A stretch of DNA of 64,000 nucleotides from JABWCQ01 sp964587105 (lineage in GTDB: Bacteria; Electryoneota; RPQS01): assembly GCA_964587105.1 (NCBI GenBank), contig CAZPKG010000011.1, forward strand, positions 39,843-103,842. Reading direction: 5' to 3'. Numbering within the stretch: the first letter of the stretch is position 1; the number at the start of each line of letters is the position of its first letter. Below are positions 45,236-53,387 of this stretch, in pieces. The notes under the pieces are model-generated. The model ran no database searches. It was not told the DNA's origin and worked only from the letters and a program-made list of their open reading frames with translations. A program made the translations under genes and the position numbers.

Positions 45236-45925
45236 TTACAAACCGGCTTGGGCGCGGCTGACGATCTTGACGGATTTCATCTTGACCTTGGCGAGCGGAG
45301 TGGAACCTTGAACCGGAGTCTCGGCGATTTGGTTCACGATTTCCATGCCCTTGATGGTCTTGCCGAAGACGGTGTATTGATTGTCAAGGTGCGGTGTGGC
45401 AACGTGGCAGATGAAGAACTGCGAACCCGCGCTATTCGGATCGGGGGTGCGAGCCATCGAAAGCGTGCCCGGCTCGTGGTGGCGATCGTTAAACTCGGCA
45501 TTCACCGTCCAACCCGGACCACCCTGGCCCGTGCCTGTGGGATCGCCGCCTTGAATCATGAAACCTTTGATCACGCGATGAAAGATCACGCCATCATAAA
45601 AATTGTGATCGGCCAACCACTTGAAATTACGCACGTGGTTGGGAGCCTTATCAGGATAGAACTCCGCGACAATCGTGCCTTTGATGGGGCCGCCTTCTTG
45701 TTCAATTTCAATCACGGCAACGCTATCACCTGTGACGGGATAGTCAGCAGGCCATTTTTCGAGTTTCGGGGTATCGGACACGGGTTTCGCTTGCTCCTGA
45801 GTGTTTTTAACTTCGGTCTTTTTCGGCTCCTGCTTGGTGGCGGCCTTTTCAGCAGGTTTCTCGGACTTGCTGCAGCCTGCGAACGCGACGCCCGCGGCTA
45901 TCAGTACGATCAAAAGTGATTTCAT
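45236..45925 (-). CDS. Cyclophilin-type peptidyl-prolyl isomerase, lipoprotein
   Basis: 229 residues; the ATG follows AGGAAAACGC. The lipobox FAGC (Cys18) after a hydrophobic signal (MKSLLIVLIAAGVAFAGC) predicts a lipid-anchored envelope protein. A Lys/Glu-rich linker (20-60) joins the cyclophilin domain with VIFHRVIKGFMIQGGDPTGTG, EFNDRHHEPGTLSMAR and SAGSQFFICH, carrying the catalytic Arg of FHR and the Gln of IQGGD. It would speed prolyl isomerisation during folding of exported proteins, which suits a genome with many Cys-rich secreted proteins. Single gene; no strong promoter recognised. Confidence 0.92.
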   Translation of the reverse strand: MKSLLIVLIAAGVAFAGCSKSEKPAEKAATKQEPKKTEVKNTQEQAKPVSDTPKLEKWPADYPVTGDSVAVIEIEQEGGPIKGTIVAEFYPDKAPNHVRNFKWLADHNFYDGVIFHRVIKGFMIQGGDPTGTGQGGPGWTVNAEFNDRHHEPGTLSMARTPDPNSAGSQFFICHVATPHLDNQYTVFGKTIKGMEIVNQIAETPVQGSTPLAKVKMKSVKIVSRAQAGL

Positions 45926-45987
45926 GCGTTTTCCTTTGTTGGGGTCTATGTGAAATGTAAATGTGTGTCAGAAGTGTCGAGTCGAGA

Positions 45988-47337
45988 CTACCGTAATAGC
46001 ATGGCCTTGGCAACTTGTATTTGACCTTCGCTTTTCAACTCAATCAAATAAAGGCCCGATGAACAAGAGGTGCAATCCCATGTTACGTTGTGCGTGCCTG
46101 AACTTTGTAAACCGTTTACGAGTTGTGCAACTTGGCGGCCTTGAATGTCATATGCGGTCAACTGAACATTCGCGGCCCGTGACAGCTCGAACTGGATTGT
46201 TGTTGAGGGATTGAAAGGATTGGGAAAGGTTTTGACAAGCTGAAAATGGCTTGGCGCGGGAATGACTCCATCATCAACGGATGAAACTTCACAGTCGATC
46301 GGCTCTCCATCAACTTGGGTGAGTATGCCGTTCTCAACATACCAGTTTTCCCACTCACCTCCGACGCTAAGCTCCCATTCGGCCAGGTCGAATGAACTGC
46401 TCCCGAAATCTGTTCCGTAGATTTTGCAAACACGAATGGCTGTTCCGCCCAAATTCCAATTTAGCGGCTGAGCGGGTGTGCAATTCTCCGGAGAAATGTC
46501 TTCCAATTCACAATTGGTTTGCAGAAAATAGACGGCTTCTTCGGCATTAGGATAGTTCCCAAAGGCCCGCGCAAGACCGCTTTCGTCAATGCAAACGGCG
46601 GCGTTTTCGTTGCATGCTATGCCACGCGGAACGACTCCAAAGTCGGTTAAAATTCTGGCGAGAAAAACGACGTGGCGCCCATATCTCGTGCGCGTGTCGT
46701 AGTGAGTGTCAGTAATGACGTCGTGGAGGTAATCAATCTCAAGGAATCTTGTTGAATCCACGGTGATCAAAGGATCGTATGGATTGCTCAAGGCTTGAGG
46801 GGAGGTGACTGTGCCGTTTTGACTTGTGAAGTAGAACTTACTCAGAATTGCCATACCGGCGCTTGTGCCGCCAATGACGATATTGCGATTGTCGATTGCG
46901 TCATTGATGAGACTGTCAATTGGAGTATTTCGCCAATACTGTACATAGTTCCATTGATCCCCACCGGCAAACCAGATGGCTTCGGCCTGACGGATTTTGT
47001 TTTGCACGTACGGCGAGTTGGCGGCGTTCGCGTTGTTGAAGACGATAGTCTCGACCGAATTGACCGTTACTCCTAACTCAGAATACATGTAATTGTTGTA
47101 TCCATCTTCGCCGCTCGCGCGCAGAACTAAAACATCACCACTATCAGCTTGCATCAGGAACCAACGCATCGCTTCGTCGTGCTCTGTACCTCCGCCCATC
47201 ATGCAAATGCCGCCTTCAGGCGTGGTTTGCCGATTGAAAATGCTGCCGGTGAAATATGAGGTAAAATCTTGTGCGAACAAACAATTTGACAGCGAACCGA
47301 GAATTAACATCAACAATACAAACACAAATTTCAGCAT
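45988..47337 (-). CDS. Cyanophycinase-like S51 family peptidase with T9SS tail
   Basis: The start at 47337 (third codon of the open frame from 47343) leaves AAGG at proper distance. The signal peptide is MLKFVFVLLMLILGSLSNCL, cut near FAQ. The catalytic domain has GGICMMGGGTEHDEAMRWF, AIWFAGGDQWNYVQYW and IGGTSAGMAI, whose Ser is the family nucleophile (Ser159 from this start). Cyanophycinases cut beta-linked Asp-Arg polymer or Asp dipeptides. Here the substrate is unknown and the enzyme is exported. The T9SS tail (VKTFPNPFNPSTTIQFELS, ending KAMLLR) follows a linker domain. It lies 24 bases after the stop of the MBL-fold gene, so cotranscription is likely. Confidence 0.88.
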   Translation of the reverse strand: MLKFVFVLLMLILGSLSNCLFAQDFTSYFTGSIFNRQTTPEGGICMMGGGTEHDEAMRWFLMQADSGDVLVLRASGEDGYNNYMYSELGVTVNSVETIVFNNANAANSPYVQNKIRQAEAIWFAGGDQWNYVQYWRNTPIDSLINDAIDNRNIVIGGTSAGMAILSKFYFTSQNGTVTSPQALSNPYDPLITVDSTRFLEIDYLHDVITDTHYDTRTRYGRHVVFLARILTDFGVVPRGIACNENAAVCIDESGLARAFGNYPNAEEAVYFLQTNCELEDISPENCTPAQPLNWNLGGTAIRVCKIYGTDFGSSSFDLAEWELSVGGEWENWYVENGILTQVDGEPIDCEVSSVDDGVIPAPSHFQLVKTFPNPFNPSTTIQFELSRAANVQLTAYDIQGRQVAQLVNGLQSSGTHNVTWDCTSCSSGLYLIELKSEGQIQVAKAMLLR

Positions 47338-47361
47338 TATCATCCTTGCAATGTTGGAGCG

Positions 47362-48129
47362 CTAAGATAACGTCAGCACCGGCCCGACGGTGCGTTGAGC
47401 GGTTAAGTGGACGGGAATTTCGGGGTTGTTGTCGAGCGCTGTGCGGGCGCAATCGTGGGCGAGCAGCGGGTGGTTATTTTCTTCGGACATGTGTGCGAGC
47501 ACGACATGTTTCATGTTCTTGTTGGTGCAGTCGCGCAATACGTTAGCGGTTTGACGATTGGAGAGGTGGCCAGTGTTTCCCGCGATACGAATCTTGAGCA
47601 ATTCGGGATAGGGGCCGGTGCGGAGCATCTCTTCATCGTGATTGCTCTCGATAACGGCGATCGTACTTTCGGTGAAGGCTTGATGTAGGTCTTCAGGAAC
47701 TTCACCCAAGTCCGTGGCCACTGTAATGACCTCATCCTCCACGTGAATTTGATAGGCCACGGGCTCGGCGGCATCGTGCAAGATCGGAAACGCGCGGACA
47801 TTAAACGGGCCGACGTCAACCGCATGACCGTTAATGGGAAAAGCCTTTTGCATGCGCATGAAGCCGGGCGAAAGTGCTTTCAAGGTTCCGGCGGCAGCAT
47901 ACACCGGGATCGAAACCTTCTTCAACAAACTATCCAAGCCGCGCGTATGATCCGTATGCTCGTGCGTGATGAAGACCGCGTTGATGTTTTGCGGTTGCTC
48001 GCCGATCTGCTGTAACGCAAATATCAATCCGCGAATGCCTAAACCCGCATCGATGAGGATGCGGGTTTCTCCTTTGCGGAGCAGAAGTGCGTTGGCTTTG
48101 GAGCCTGAAGCAAGGACGGAAAGTTGCAA
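47362..48129 (-). CDS. Metallo-beta-lactamase-fold hydrolase (YycJ/WalJ type)
   Basis: 255 residues without a signal peptide. The N-terminal LSVLASGSKANALLLRKGE and the metal motif THEHTDH (HxHxDH) followed by RGLDSLLKK are typical of the YycJ/WalJ subgroup. Further conserved elements are VATDLGEV, SNHDEEML and LAHMSEENN. Members are cytoplasmic, bind two zinc or manganese ions and may be 5'-3' exonucleases acting in DNA repair. The start is a TTG directly abutting an A/T-rich repeat tract and lacks a Shine-Dalgarno sequence. The S51 peptidase gene follows 24 bases downstream. Confidence 0.9.
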   Translation of the reverse strand: MQLSVLASGSKANALLLRKGETRILIDAGLGIRGLIFALQQIGEQPQNINAVFITHEHTDHTRGLDSLLKKVSIPVYAAAGTLKALSPGFMRMQKAFPINGHAVDVGPFNVRAFPILHDAAEPVAYQIHVEDEVITVATDLGEVPEDLHQAFTESTIAVIESNHDEEMLRTGPYPELLKIRIAGNTGHLSNRQTANVLRDCTNKNMKHVVLAHMSEENNHPLLAHDCARTALDNNPEIPVHLTAQRTVGPVLTLS

Positions 48130-48191
48130 AATTAGAAATTAGAAATAGGAAATGAGAAAGCAGAGGGGCACCCGCAGCGGGTGCCGCCGCG
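48128..48191. repeat. A-rich tract plus REP-like palindrome
   Basis: ATTAGAAATTAGAAATAGGA tract touching the TTG start at 48129, then the palindrome at 48167-48185 and CGCCGCG. Confidence 0.8.
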
Positions 48192-48207
48192 TGAAAGCTA
48201 AGAACTC

Positions 48208-48717
48208 TTATTTCTGCACGACTAATGTGTCGGCTAAGACGTCGTGAAGGGCTTGCTTCTTTTGAGTGAAGCCTGCCATCATGAAACCGATGCCGAGAAT
48301 GATGGCCGAAAGGAATTTGCCAAAGAAGCGGCCCGAGGCTTGACCGAAATTGATGCGATGATAATTCTCATCGGTGACAACCAAACCAATGGCCATCTTG
48401 CCCAGTGTGGCTTGGCGGTTGGAACTCTCCATCAATGCGAAATAGAGCCACTGCACGACGATTCCGAGTCCGTAGGTGATTTTGAAATCGTCGAAATCCA
48501 CCGTCCAGGTGAAACTTCCGGTGACAATCGAGAGCAAAATACCGTCAATTAACGAGGCCAACACGCGCCGCCAGAAACCGGCATATTGAACCGGCGCGAC
48601 ATTCAGTGAATGCGTGGTCGGTACCGCTTGCGGAGCGATGGTCGGCAATTCGCGACCGCAGTTTTGACAATACTGCGCGTCGTCGGGATTCGGTTTGGAA
48701 CAATGGGGACAGAACAT
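48208..48717 (-). CDS. Zinc-ribbon plus RDD-family membrane protein (169 aa)
   Basis: GGAG lies 7 bases before the ATG. The N-terminal zinc ribbon is MFCPHCSKPNPDDAQYCQNCG (two CxxC pairs). An RDD domain follows, beginning YAGFWRRVLASLIDGILL, with Arg and Asp in the first segment as the family name implies, then transmembrane segments near IVQWLYFALME and FLSAIILGIGFMMAGF. ATLGKMAIGLVV is a further family signature. RDD proteins are small inner-membrane proteins, some implicated in ion transport. It is a paralogue of 49886-50518 and lies 12 bases after the TM2-like gene, so it is probably cotranscribed. Confidence 0.9.
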   Translation of the reverse strand: MFCPHCSKPNPDDAQYCQNCGRELPTIAPQAVPTTHSLNVAPVQYAGFWRRVLASLIDGILLSIVTGSFTWTVDFDDFKITYGLGIVVQWLYFALMESSNRQATLGKMAIGLVVTDENYHRINFGQASGRFFGKFLSAIILGIGFMMAGFTQKKQALHDVLADTLVVQK

Positions 48718-48729
48718 GTTCGGACTCCA

Positions 48730-49047
48730 CTATCTTTTGTACGGATTGCCTGTGTAAGCCGCGATGATGCAGAGCAGATGCAGAATTAATCCGGGGACAA
48801 TTAGTAACCAGTAGCCCACAGCAACGGCGGCCATCCAGAGCAAGCCGCGAAGTATCTTGCCGCGATAGATTTGACCGACACCGGGAAAGAAGAAACTCAA
48901 GACAGCCGCAATGCCCGGATGCCACAAGCGTTCGCGTGGAGGTTGAACAACCACGACGGGGCGGTCGATATCACCGATACCCGAACCGCATTTGGGGCAG
49001 AAATTAGAATTTGCCGCGAGGGTGTTTCCGCAAACGGTGCAGTGCAA
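48730..49047 (-). CDS. Zinc-ribbon plus TM2-like membrane protein (105 aa)
   Basis: The zinc ribbon (CTVCGNTLAANSNFCPKCGSG) is followed by a TM2-like pair of membrane segments (HPGIAAVLSFFFPGVGQIYR and GLLWMAAVAVGYWLLIVPGL). The motif G-x-GQIYRGK is typical of TM2 proteins. The start codon is TTG with no Shine-Dalgarno sequence, directly after an A-rich tract (49049-49090). It probably forms a unit with the RDD protein gene downstream. Role unknown. Confidence 0.85.
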   Translation of the reverse strand: MHCTVCGNTLAANSNFCPKCGSGIGDIDRPVVVVQPPRERLWHPGIAAVLSFFFPGVGQIYRGKILRGLLWMAAVAVGYWLLIVPGLILHLLCIIAAYTGNPYKR

Positions 49048-49048
49048 A

Positions 49049-49193
49049 GTTTAAATAGAAAATAGAAAATAGAAAATTGAAAATTGAAAAGCGGATTCCG
49101 GCGGGGAACCGCTGCGCTTAATCCCCGCTCGGCAGACGCAAGGAAGCGGATTCCGGCGGGGAACCAGCGGGCGGATTGCCATCCGCCCCTACA
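49049..49193. repeat. A-rich tract, two CCGGCGGGG elements and a short palindrome
   Basis: The tract AAATAGAAAATAGAAAATTG (49049-49090) touches the TTG start at 49047. Two GATTCCGGCGGGGAACC elements follow (49090-49131 and 49147-49166), then the palindrome GGGCGGAT/ATCCGCCC at 49169-49188. Confidence 0.7.
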
Positions 49194-49230
49194 CAAACCT
49201 CACTCTGCGGACATATTGCATGCGGAGGAA

Positions 49231-49800
49231 TTATGCTGTTACTCTGCTGCCGCGTTTGGTTAGCGGAACACCTTTGGCGCACTGGGGGCAAGTCTCGGGA
49301 GTAAAGGTGTCCAAACTCAATTTTACGACTGCGTAAGGAGCGGGCGAGAGATGCACTTCACCGCGCTGAATCAATGTGGCGATTCCGATGATGATTCCAC
49401 CTTCACGTTCGACGGCTTCCTTGACTTCACCGACGGAGAGACCTGTAGTGATGACGTCTTCGCAAATGAGCACACGTTGTTCGGGCTCGATTGCGAAACC
49501 TCGCCGCCATTCCATGCGGCCATCAATACGTTCAGGGAAGGCGATGGGACAGCCGAGATCTTTGCCGACTTCGTGCGCAACCAATACACCGCCGGTCAAG
49601 GGGCCGACGACGAGGTCGGGGCTTGAGATGCGGAAGTGGTCGGCAATGGCGTGACCGAATTGCTCCGTCAGCTCGGGGCGTTCGAGCAGACGAAATTTCT
49701 CAATGTAAACATTACTATGCCTTCCGCTTGAGAGCAGAAAGTGACCTTCGAGAAAGGCGCCGCATTCCCGAAGCATTTCGAGTGCGTGTTCTTGATTCAT
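49231..49800 (-). CDS. pyrE: Orotate phosphoribosyltransferase
   Basis: 189 residues, the usual length. It joins orotate to PRPP to give orotidine 5'-phosphate, the fifth step of pyrimidine synthesis. The PRPP-binding motif is VLICEDVITTGLSVGEV (Glu replaces the usual first Asp). LSSGRHSNVYIEKFRLL near the N-terminus and VVGPLTGGVLVAHEVGKDLG are also conserved. The C-terminus carries an extra CPQC motif (TCPQCAKGVPLTKRGS), seen in a subset of the family. pyrF, the next step, lies 1.2 kb upstream on the same strand, with two unrelated genes between. Confidence 0.93.
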   Translation of the reverse strand: MNQEHALEMLRECGAFLEGHFLLSSGRHSNVYIEKFRLLERPELTEQFGHAIADHFRISSPDLVVGPLTGGVLVAHEVGKDLGCPIAFPERIDGRMEWRRGFAIEPEQRVLICEDVITTGLSVGEVKEAVEREGGIIIGIATLIQRGEVHLSPAPYAVVKLSLDTFTPETCPQCAKGVPLTKRGSRVTA

Positions 49801-49844
49801 AAGAGTTTTAGTATGAGAATCTGGTTGGGGCGAGTCGTGCGAAG

Positions 49845-49876
49845 ACCCCCCTTAGTCCCCCCGCTCGCGGGGGGAG
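49845..49876. repeat. C-tract hairpin repeat
   Basis: GACCCCCCTTAGTCCCCCCG, then CTCG and CGGGGGGAG, between the pyrE start and the RDD gene stop. Confidence 0.75.
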
Positions 49877-49885
49877 ATCGGATAT

Positions 49886-50518
49886 TTATTCATAGTCAAG
49901 CGAATCACGCTGCTTGACGACGTAGGTATCGGCGAGAATATCGTGAAGAGCTTGCTTCTTCGCAGTAAATCCGGCCATGATGTAACCGACCATCAGAATC
50001 ATGCCCGAGAGAAACTTGGCGAAGTAGCGGCCCGAGGCGCGAGCGAAATTAATCGTTTCACCGTTATGTCCGATGACTTGCAGACCAAGCGCCATCTTGC
50101 CCAACGTGCCGCGCGAGGCCGAGCTTTCCAAGAATGCGTAGTAGAGCCACTGTGCAACCGCTGTGACTACAATGAACACGAGCCAGCCGCCTATCAGACC
50201 TAAAATTACGGCGGGATCGGGGTCTTCCATGTCTGCTAAATCGGAAATTGACATGACGCTGCCGGCGGTGAACACAAGCGCAATGATGAAGAACACGAAG
50301 CCCACAACGGAGATGACAATCTGATCGATCAGATGAGCAAGAAAGCGTATCCAGAAACCGGCATAACGATATTTCTTCTCAGCCTCGGGAGACAGAGAAG
50401 GCTGGTATTGCGTGTGCGATTGCGGAAGAGTCTGCGGAGCAAGACCCGCGGGATTTCCGCAAGTCGAGCAAAATTTCGCGTCGTCAGTAAGTTGTGCGCC
50501 GCATTTTGTGCAGAACAT
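49886..50518 (-). CDS. Zinc-ribbon plus RDD-family membrane protein (210 aa)
   Basis: The zinc ribbon MFCTKCGAQLTDDAKFCSTCG precedes an RDD domain (YAGFWIRFLAHLIDQIVISV) with three to four membrane segments (VVGFVFFIIALVF, WLVFIVVTAVAQWLYYAF, FLSGMILMVGYIMAGF). RGTLGKMALGLQVIGHNGET matches the paralogue at 48208-48717, and both end KKQALHD-ILADT. It is longer than that paralogue by an insertion between the first two membrane segments. GAGG lies 7 bases before the ATG. The C-tract repeat at 50535 is just upstream. Confidence 0.9.
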   Translation of the reverse strand: MFCTKCGAQLTDDAKFCSTCGNPAGLAPQTLPQSHTQYQPSLSPEAEKKYRYAGFWIRFLAHLIDQIVISVVGFVFFIIALVFTAGSVMSISDLADMEDPDPAVILGLIGGWLVFIVVTAVAQWLYYAFLESSASRGTLGKMALGLQVIGHNGETINFARASGRYFAKFLSGMILMVGYIMAGFTAKKQALHDILADTYVVKQRDSLDYE

Positions 50519-50534
50519 GTGGGTACCTCATATT

Positions 50535-50568
50535 TCCCCCCGGTCTTCCGGGGGGATTAAGGGGGGTC
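50535..50568. repeat. C-tract hairpin repeat, inverted copy
   Basis: CCCCCCGG, spacer, CCGGGGGGATTAAGGGGGG. It is the only clear copy in reverse orientation. It overlaps the TGA stop of the DUF559 gene (50567-50569). Confidence 0.75.
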
Positions 50569-50929
50569 AAGCTCTATTGAATTCGAGAATGATTGAATTA
50601 AGAACTGATTCTATCGACTTGAGAATTGCGCCGTTAGGAAATCGAACAACGCGAAATCCAAGCGCTTGAAGTGACTCGGTACGACGCGCATCATATTCCC
50701 GTTGTTCATCACTTGCATGTGTTGGTCCATCCACTTCGATCACCAACATGTGTTCAAGTGAAACGAAATCCACGATGTACTTGCCTATTGCATGTTGGCG
50801 ACGAAATTTTGTGCCCAACTGCTCCGACCTAAGCTTGTACCACAAAGCCTTTTCGGCTTGTGTCATTGCACGGCGATAATGTTTCGCACGAATTAGATTC
50901 TTAAGAGGGATCTTGTCGTAGTCTCTCAT
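50567..50929 (-). CDS. DUF559 / very-short-patch-repair-like endonuclease-fold protein (120 aa)
   Basis: 120 residues, the full length of the DUF559 family, which has a restriction-endonuclease-like fold. Signatures are MTQAEKALWYKLRSEQLGTK, KFRRQHAIGKYIVDFVS, the acidic strand MLVIEVDGPTHASDEQREYD (Glu and Asp of the PD-(D/E)xK type site) and LGFRVVRFPNGAI. A nuclease activity is predicted but unproven for the family. It stands between pyrF and the RDD gene, and its stop codon lies in a C-tract repeat. DUF559 genes are often found as scattered single genes. Confidence 0.9.
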   Translation of the reverse strand: MRDYDKIPLKNLIRAKHYRRAMTQAEKALWYKLRSEQLGTKFRRQHAIGKYIVDFVSLEHMLVIEVDGPTHASDEQREYDARRTESLQALGFRVVRFPNGAILKSIESVLNSIILEFNRA

Positions 50930-50951
50930 GCTAAGAATAATCTGGCCGTTT

Positions 50952-50986
50952 GACCCCCCCTAACCCCCCCGGAGGACCGGTGGGGA
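50952..50986. repeat. C-tract hairpin repeat
   Basis: GACCCCCCCTAACCCCCCCG, then GAGGACCGG and TGGGG. It abuts the pyrF TGA at 50988. Confidence 0.8.
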
Positions 50987-50987
50987 A

Positions 50988-51779
50988 TCAGAGACTGTTT
51001 CTTAATGTGTCTACTTCTGATACTGCGGCCTCGATGCAATCGTTGCCTGAGGACGCGTAGAGAACACTGCGCGAGACATTAAGTAGTGCAGTGCCGCCGG
51101 ATGTTTTCACTTTGCTCATGACAGCGGTGCTGCCACCTTGCGCGCCGCTGCCGGGCAGAAGCAGCGGAAGTTCAGGAGCGAAACTCAAAATATTGTCCAG
51201 CGCTTCCGGTTTTGTCGTGCCCACGACCAAGCCCATGTTGCCGTTTAGATTGGCGGCTTTGACTTGGTGGGCGATCTCTTGATAGAGCTTGCGATCAGCG
51301 ACTGTCAGCTCTTGTATGAGTGAGGCACTGGCATTCGATGTTGCACAGAGGACGAAGACGCCTTTGTCTGAGTGTCGCCAAAAGGGTTCCAATGCTGCCA
51401 TTCCGAGGTAGGGTTGAACGGTCACGGCATCGGCTCCGAGGCCATCGAAGATTGCGCGAGCGTAGGCTTCGTTGGTGTGTTCGATGTCACCGCGTTTGGC
51501 GTCAACCAGCCAGATTACATCGGGCGGGCAGGCGATTCGTAGGCGTTCGAGAGCGAGCCAGCCGCCTGAGCCGTAGGCCTCAAAGAAGGCTGTGTTGGGC
51601 TTGAAGGCCGCCACTTTGGGCCAAAGCGCAATGATGATCTCTTCCAGAAACTTGGTCGCGCCCTCCGCTCCACGGCCGAATTTGGCCGGAATCTTCGCAG
51701 GGTCGGGATCGAGGCCCACGCAGAGCGGGGAACCAGATCGGTCGATTGAGGCTTTAAGGCGGGAGAGGAAAGCGGACAC
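50988..51779 (-). CDS. pyrF: Orotidine 5'-phosphate decarboxylase (long subfamily)
   Basis: 263 residues, the length of the second OMP decarboxylase subfamily. The enzyme removes CO2 from OMP to make UMP, the last step of pyrimidine synthesis. Motifs are SPLCVGLDPDPAKIP at the N-terminus, the catalytic VDAKRGDIEHTNEAYA (Lys and Asp), ADAVTVQPYLG and the phosphate-binding LLLPGSGAQGG. The start is a GTG without a clear Shine-Dalgarno sequence. It is followed on the same strand by the DUF559, RDD and pyrE genes, an unusual linkage of pyrF with pyrE. Confidence 0.94.
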   Translation of the reverse strand: MSAFLSRLKASIDRSGSPLCVGLDPDPAKIPAKFGRGAEGATKFLEEIIIALWPKVAAFKPNTAFFEAYGSGGWLALERLRIACPPDVIWLVDAKRGDIEHTNEAYARAIFDGLGADAVTVQPYLGMAALEPFWRHSDKGVFVLCATSNASASLIQELTVADRKLYQEIAHQVKAANLNGNMGLVVGTTKPEALDNILSFAPELPLLLPGSGAQGGSTAVMSKVKTSGGTALLNVSRSVLYASSGNDCIEAAVSEVDTLRNSL

Positions 51780-51931
51780 AGACAGAGTTCGGCAATTAAT
51801 GGATTAACCGTGAAATATAACAATTTTTGGGCTGAGGTGCAACGGCAAATGAGCCAAGCTGTTGGCAGGAGTTGTATTTACGCGCCATGTTTGGTACCTT
51901 TGAATCATGAAAAATACTTTCACTGAGATCA

Positions 51932-51965
51932 GCCCCCCCTAACCCCCCCGCTCGCGGAGGGGGAT
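51932..51965. repeat. C-tract hairpin repeat supplying the permease ribosome-binding site
   Basis: GCCCCCCCTAACCCCCCCG, CTCG, CGGAGGGGGA. The right arm GGAGGGGG lies 7 bases before the ATG at 51970. Confidence 0.8.
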
Positions 51966-51969
51966 TAAC

Positions 51970-53220
51970 ATGATTACAACATACTTTAGTGAGACTTGGG
52001 CGCTGTATTTGGAAATGGCGCCGTATCTGATGCTGGGGTTCACCTTGGCGGGGGTGCTTCACGCCTTTGTGCCGCGCAAGGCTGTGGGGCGGCATTTGGG
52101 CGGAGAGAATCTGATCTCGTCGTTCAAGGCGGCGGTATTGGGAGTGCCGATGCCGTTGTGTTCGTGCGGAGTGATTCCGACGGGAGTGGGCTTGCGAAAG
52201 CGCGGGGCTTCACGGGCGGCAACAGTGTCATTCTTAATATCGACTCCGCAGACGGGTGTCGATTCGATTCTTGTGACTTACGGATTTTTCGGTTGGGCGA
52301 TGGCAATCTTTCGCCCCATTGCCGCGTTTATCAGCGGAGTTTTAGGCGGGCTCGCGGTGATTCTGGTGAAGCCCGGTACCCGCGAAGACGAATGGATGAA
52401 ACATCACATGCATTCAGAAGACGCGCTGGCCGAAGCGGACGCGAAGAAAACTCTCGGACAAAAATTCGGCGACGCCTACCACTTCGCATTCAAAGAACTG
52501 CTCGGTGATATTGCGTTTTGGCTAGTAATTGGGATTCTGATTGCCGGAGTGATTTCGGCGGTGATTCCGGATGATTTCTTTGCCGGAAATATGGGCAACG
52601 GGATTGGCGCGATGCTGGTGATGATGGCCTTCGGATTGCCGCTGTATGTTTGTTCGACTGCAAGTGTGCCGATTGCTGCCGTGCTGATGACCAAAGGGAT
52701 TTCGGCGGGTGCAGCCTTTGTGTTCTTGATGACCGGGCCGGCCACGAACGCGGCCACGATGGTCGTGATTGCGCGGGCATTGGGAGCAAAAGTGCTGGCA
52801 GTTTATCTTGCCTCGATTGCGGGGTTCGCGCTGTTATTCGGATTGGGGTTGGATTATCTGTTGGCCAACACAGCCTTGACCATAAGTATGCCGGAACACC
52901 TGCACGAGCACGGCGCGGCATGGTGGGAGTATGCGACGATGGCTGCGCTCAGCTTCTTTTTGTTAAGACATTTTTTCTATAAACTCAAACGGCGGTTTGG
53001 CGCCGCCCCGAAGGCCATGAACAACGAATTGCAATTGAATATCGAAGGTATGAACTGCTCGCACTGTGTAAAGAACGTGAAGGACTCGCTGGAAAAAGTC
53101 GCGGGCGTCACGAGTTGTGAAGTTTCGCTCGACAAGGGAACGGCGGTGGTGCAGGGGGAGAGTGTTGATCCAGCTGTGCTTGCAGCGGCGGTTGAGGGTG
53201 CGGGATACAAGGTGAAATGA
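51970..53220 (+). CDS. SO_0444-type metal permease fused to C-terminal HMA domain
   Basis: 416 residues. The permease part (1-345) has eight to ten membrane segments and family signatures PMPLCSCGVIPTGVGLRKRG (a CxCG that may bind metal), FLISTPQTGVDSILVTYGF, PLYVCSTASVPIAAVLMTKG and FLMTGPATNAATMVVI. The family is linked to Cu/Zn or organoarsenical efflux. Residues about 350-416 are a heavy-metal-associated domain with IEGMNCSHCVKNVKDSLEKV (the CxxC metal site) and the usual beta-alpha-beta-beta-alpha-beta pattern. The fusion suggests metal hand-over from HMA to transporter. The Shine-Dalgarno sequence is the arm of a C-tract repeat. The stop TGA directly abuts the composite repeat at 53221. 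Confidence 0.88.
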   Translation: MITTYFSETWALYLEMAPYLMLGFTLAGVLHAFVPRKAVGRHLGGENLISSFKAAVLGVPMPLCSCGVIPTGVGLRKRGASRAATVSFLISTPQTGVDSILVTYGFFGWAMAIFRPIAAFISGVLGGLAVILVKPGTREDEWMKHHMHSEDALAEADAKKTLGQKFGDAYHFAFKELLGDIAFWLVIGILIAGVISAVIPDDFFAGNMGNGIGAMLVMMAFGLPLYVCSTASVPIAAVLMTKGISAGAAFVFLMTGPATNAATMVVIARALGAKVLAVYLASIAGFALLFGLGLDYLLANTALTISMPEHLHEHGAAWWEYATMAALSFFLLRHFFYKLKRRFGAAPKAMNNELQLNIEGMNCSHCVKNVKDSLEKVAGVTSCEVSLDKGTAVVQGESVDPAVLAAAVEGAGYKVK

Positions 53221-53381
53221 GAAATTAGAAATTGGAAATAGGAAAACGGAGGCACCCGCAGCGGGTGCCGCCGCGAGACCGCTTGTAAAGCGGGTTTTGC
53301 GCTGACGCATGAGCATGTGAATGCTCGTGTAGCTTGAGAGCTTGCCCCCCCTAACCCCCCCCGGAGGACCGGAGGGGAAAC
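53221..53381. repeat. Composite direct repeat, left copy, before the K+ channel gene
   Basis: Order: A-rich tract (GAAATTAGAAATTGGAAATA), REP palindrome (53251-53269), a structured core with small hairpins (CCGCTT/AAGCGG and GAGCAT/ATGCTC), then the C-tract hairpin. By eye the core has about one difference from the right copy (54371-54531) over some 110 bases. Confidence 0.85.
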
Positions 53382-53387
53382 AGAAAT

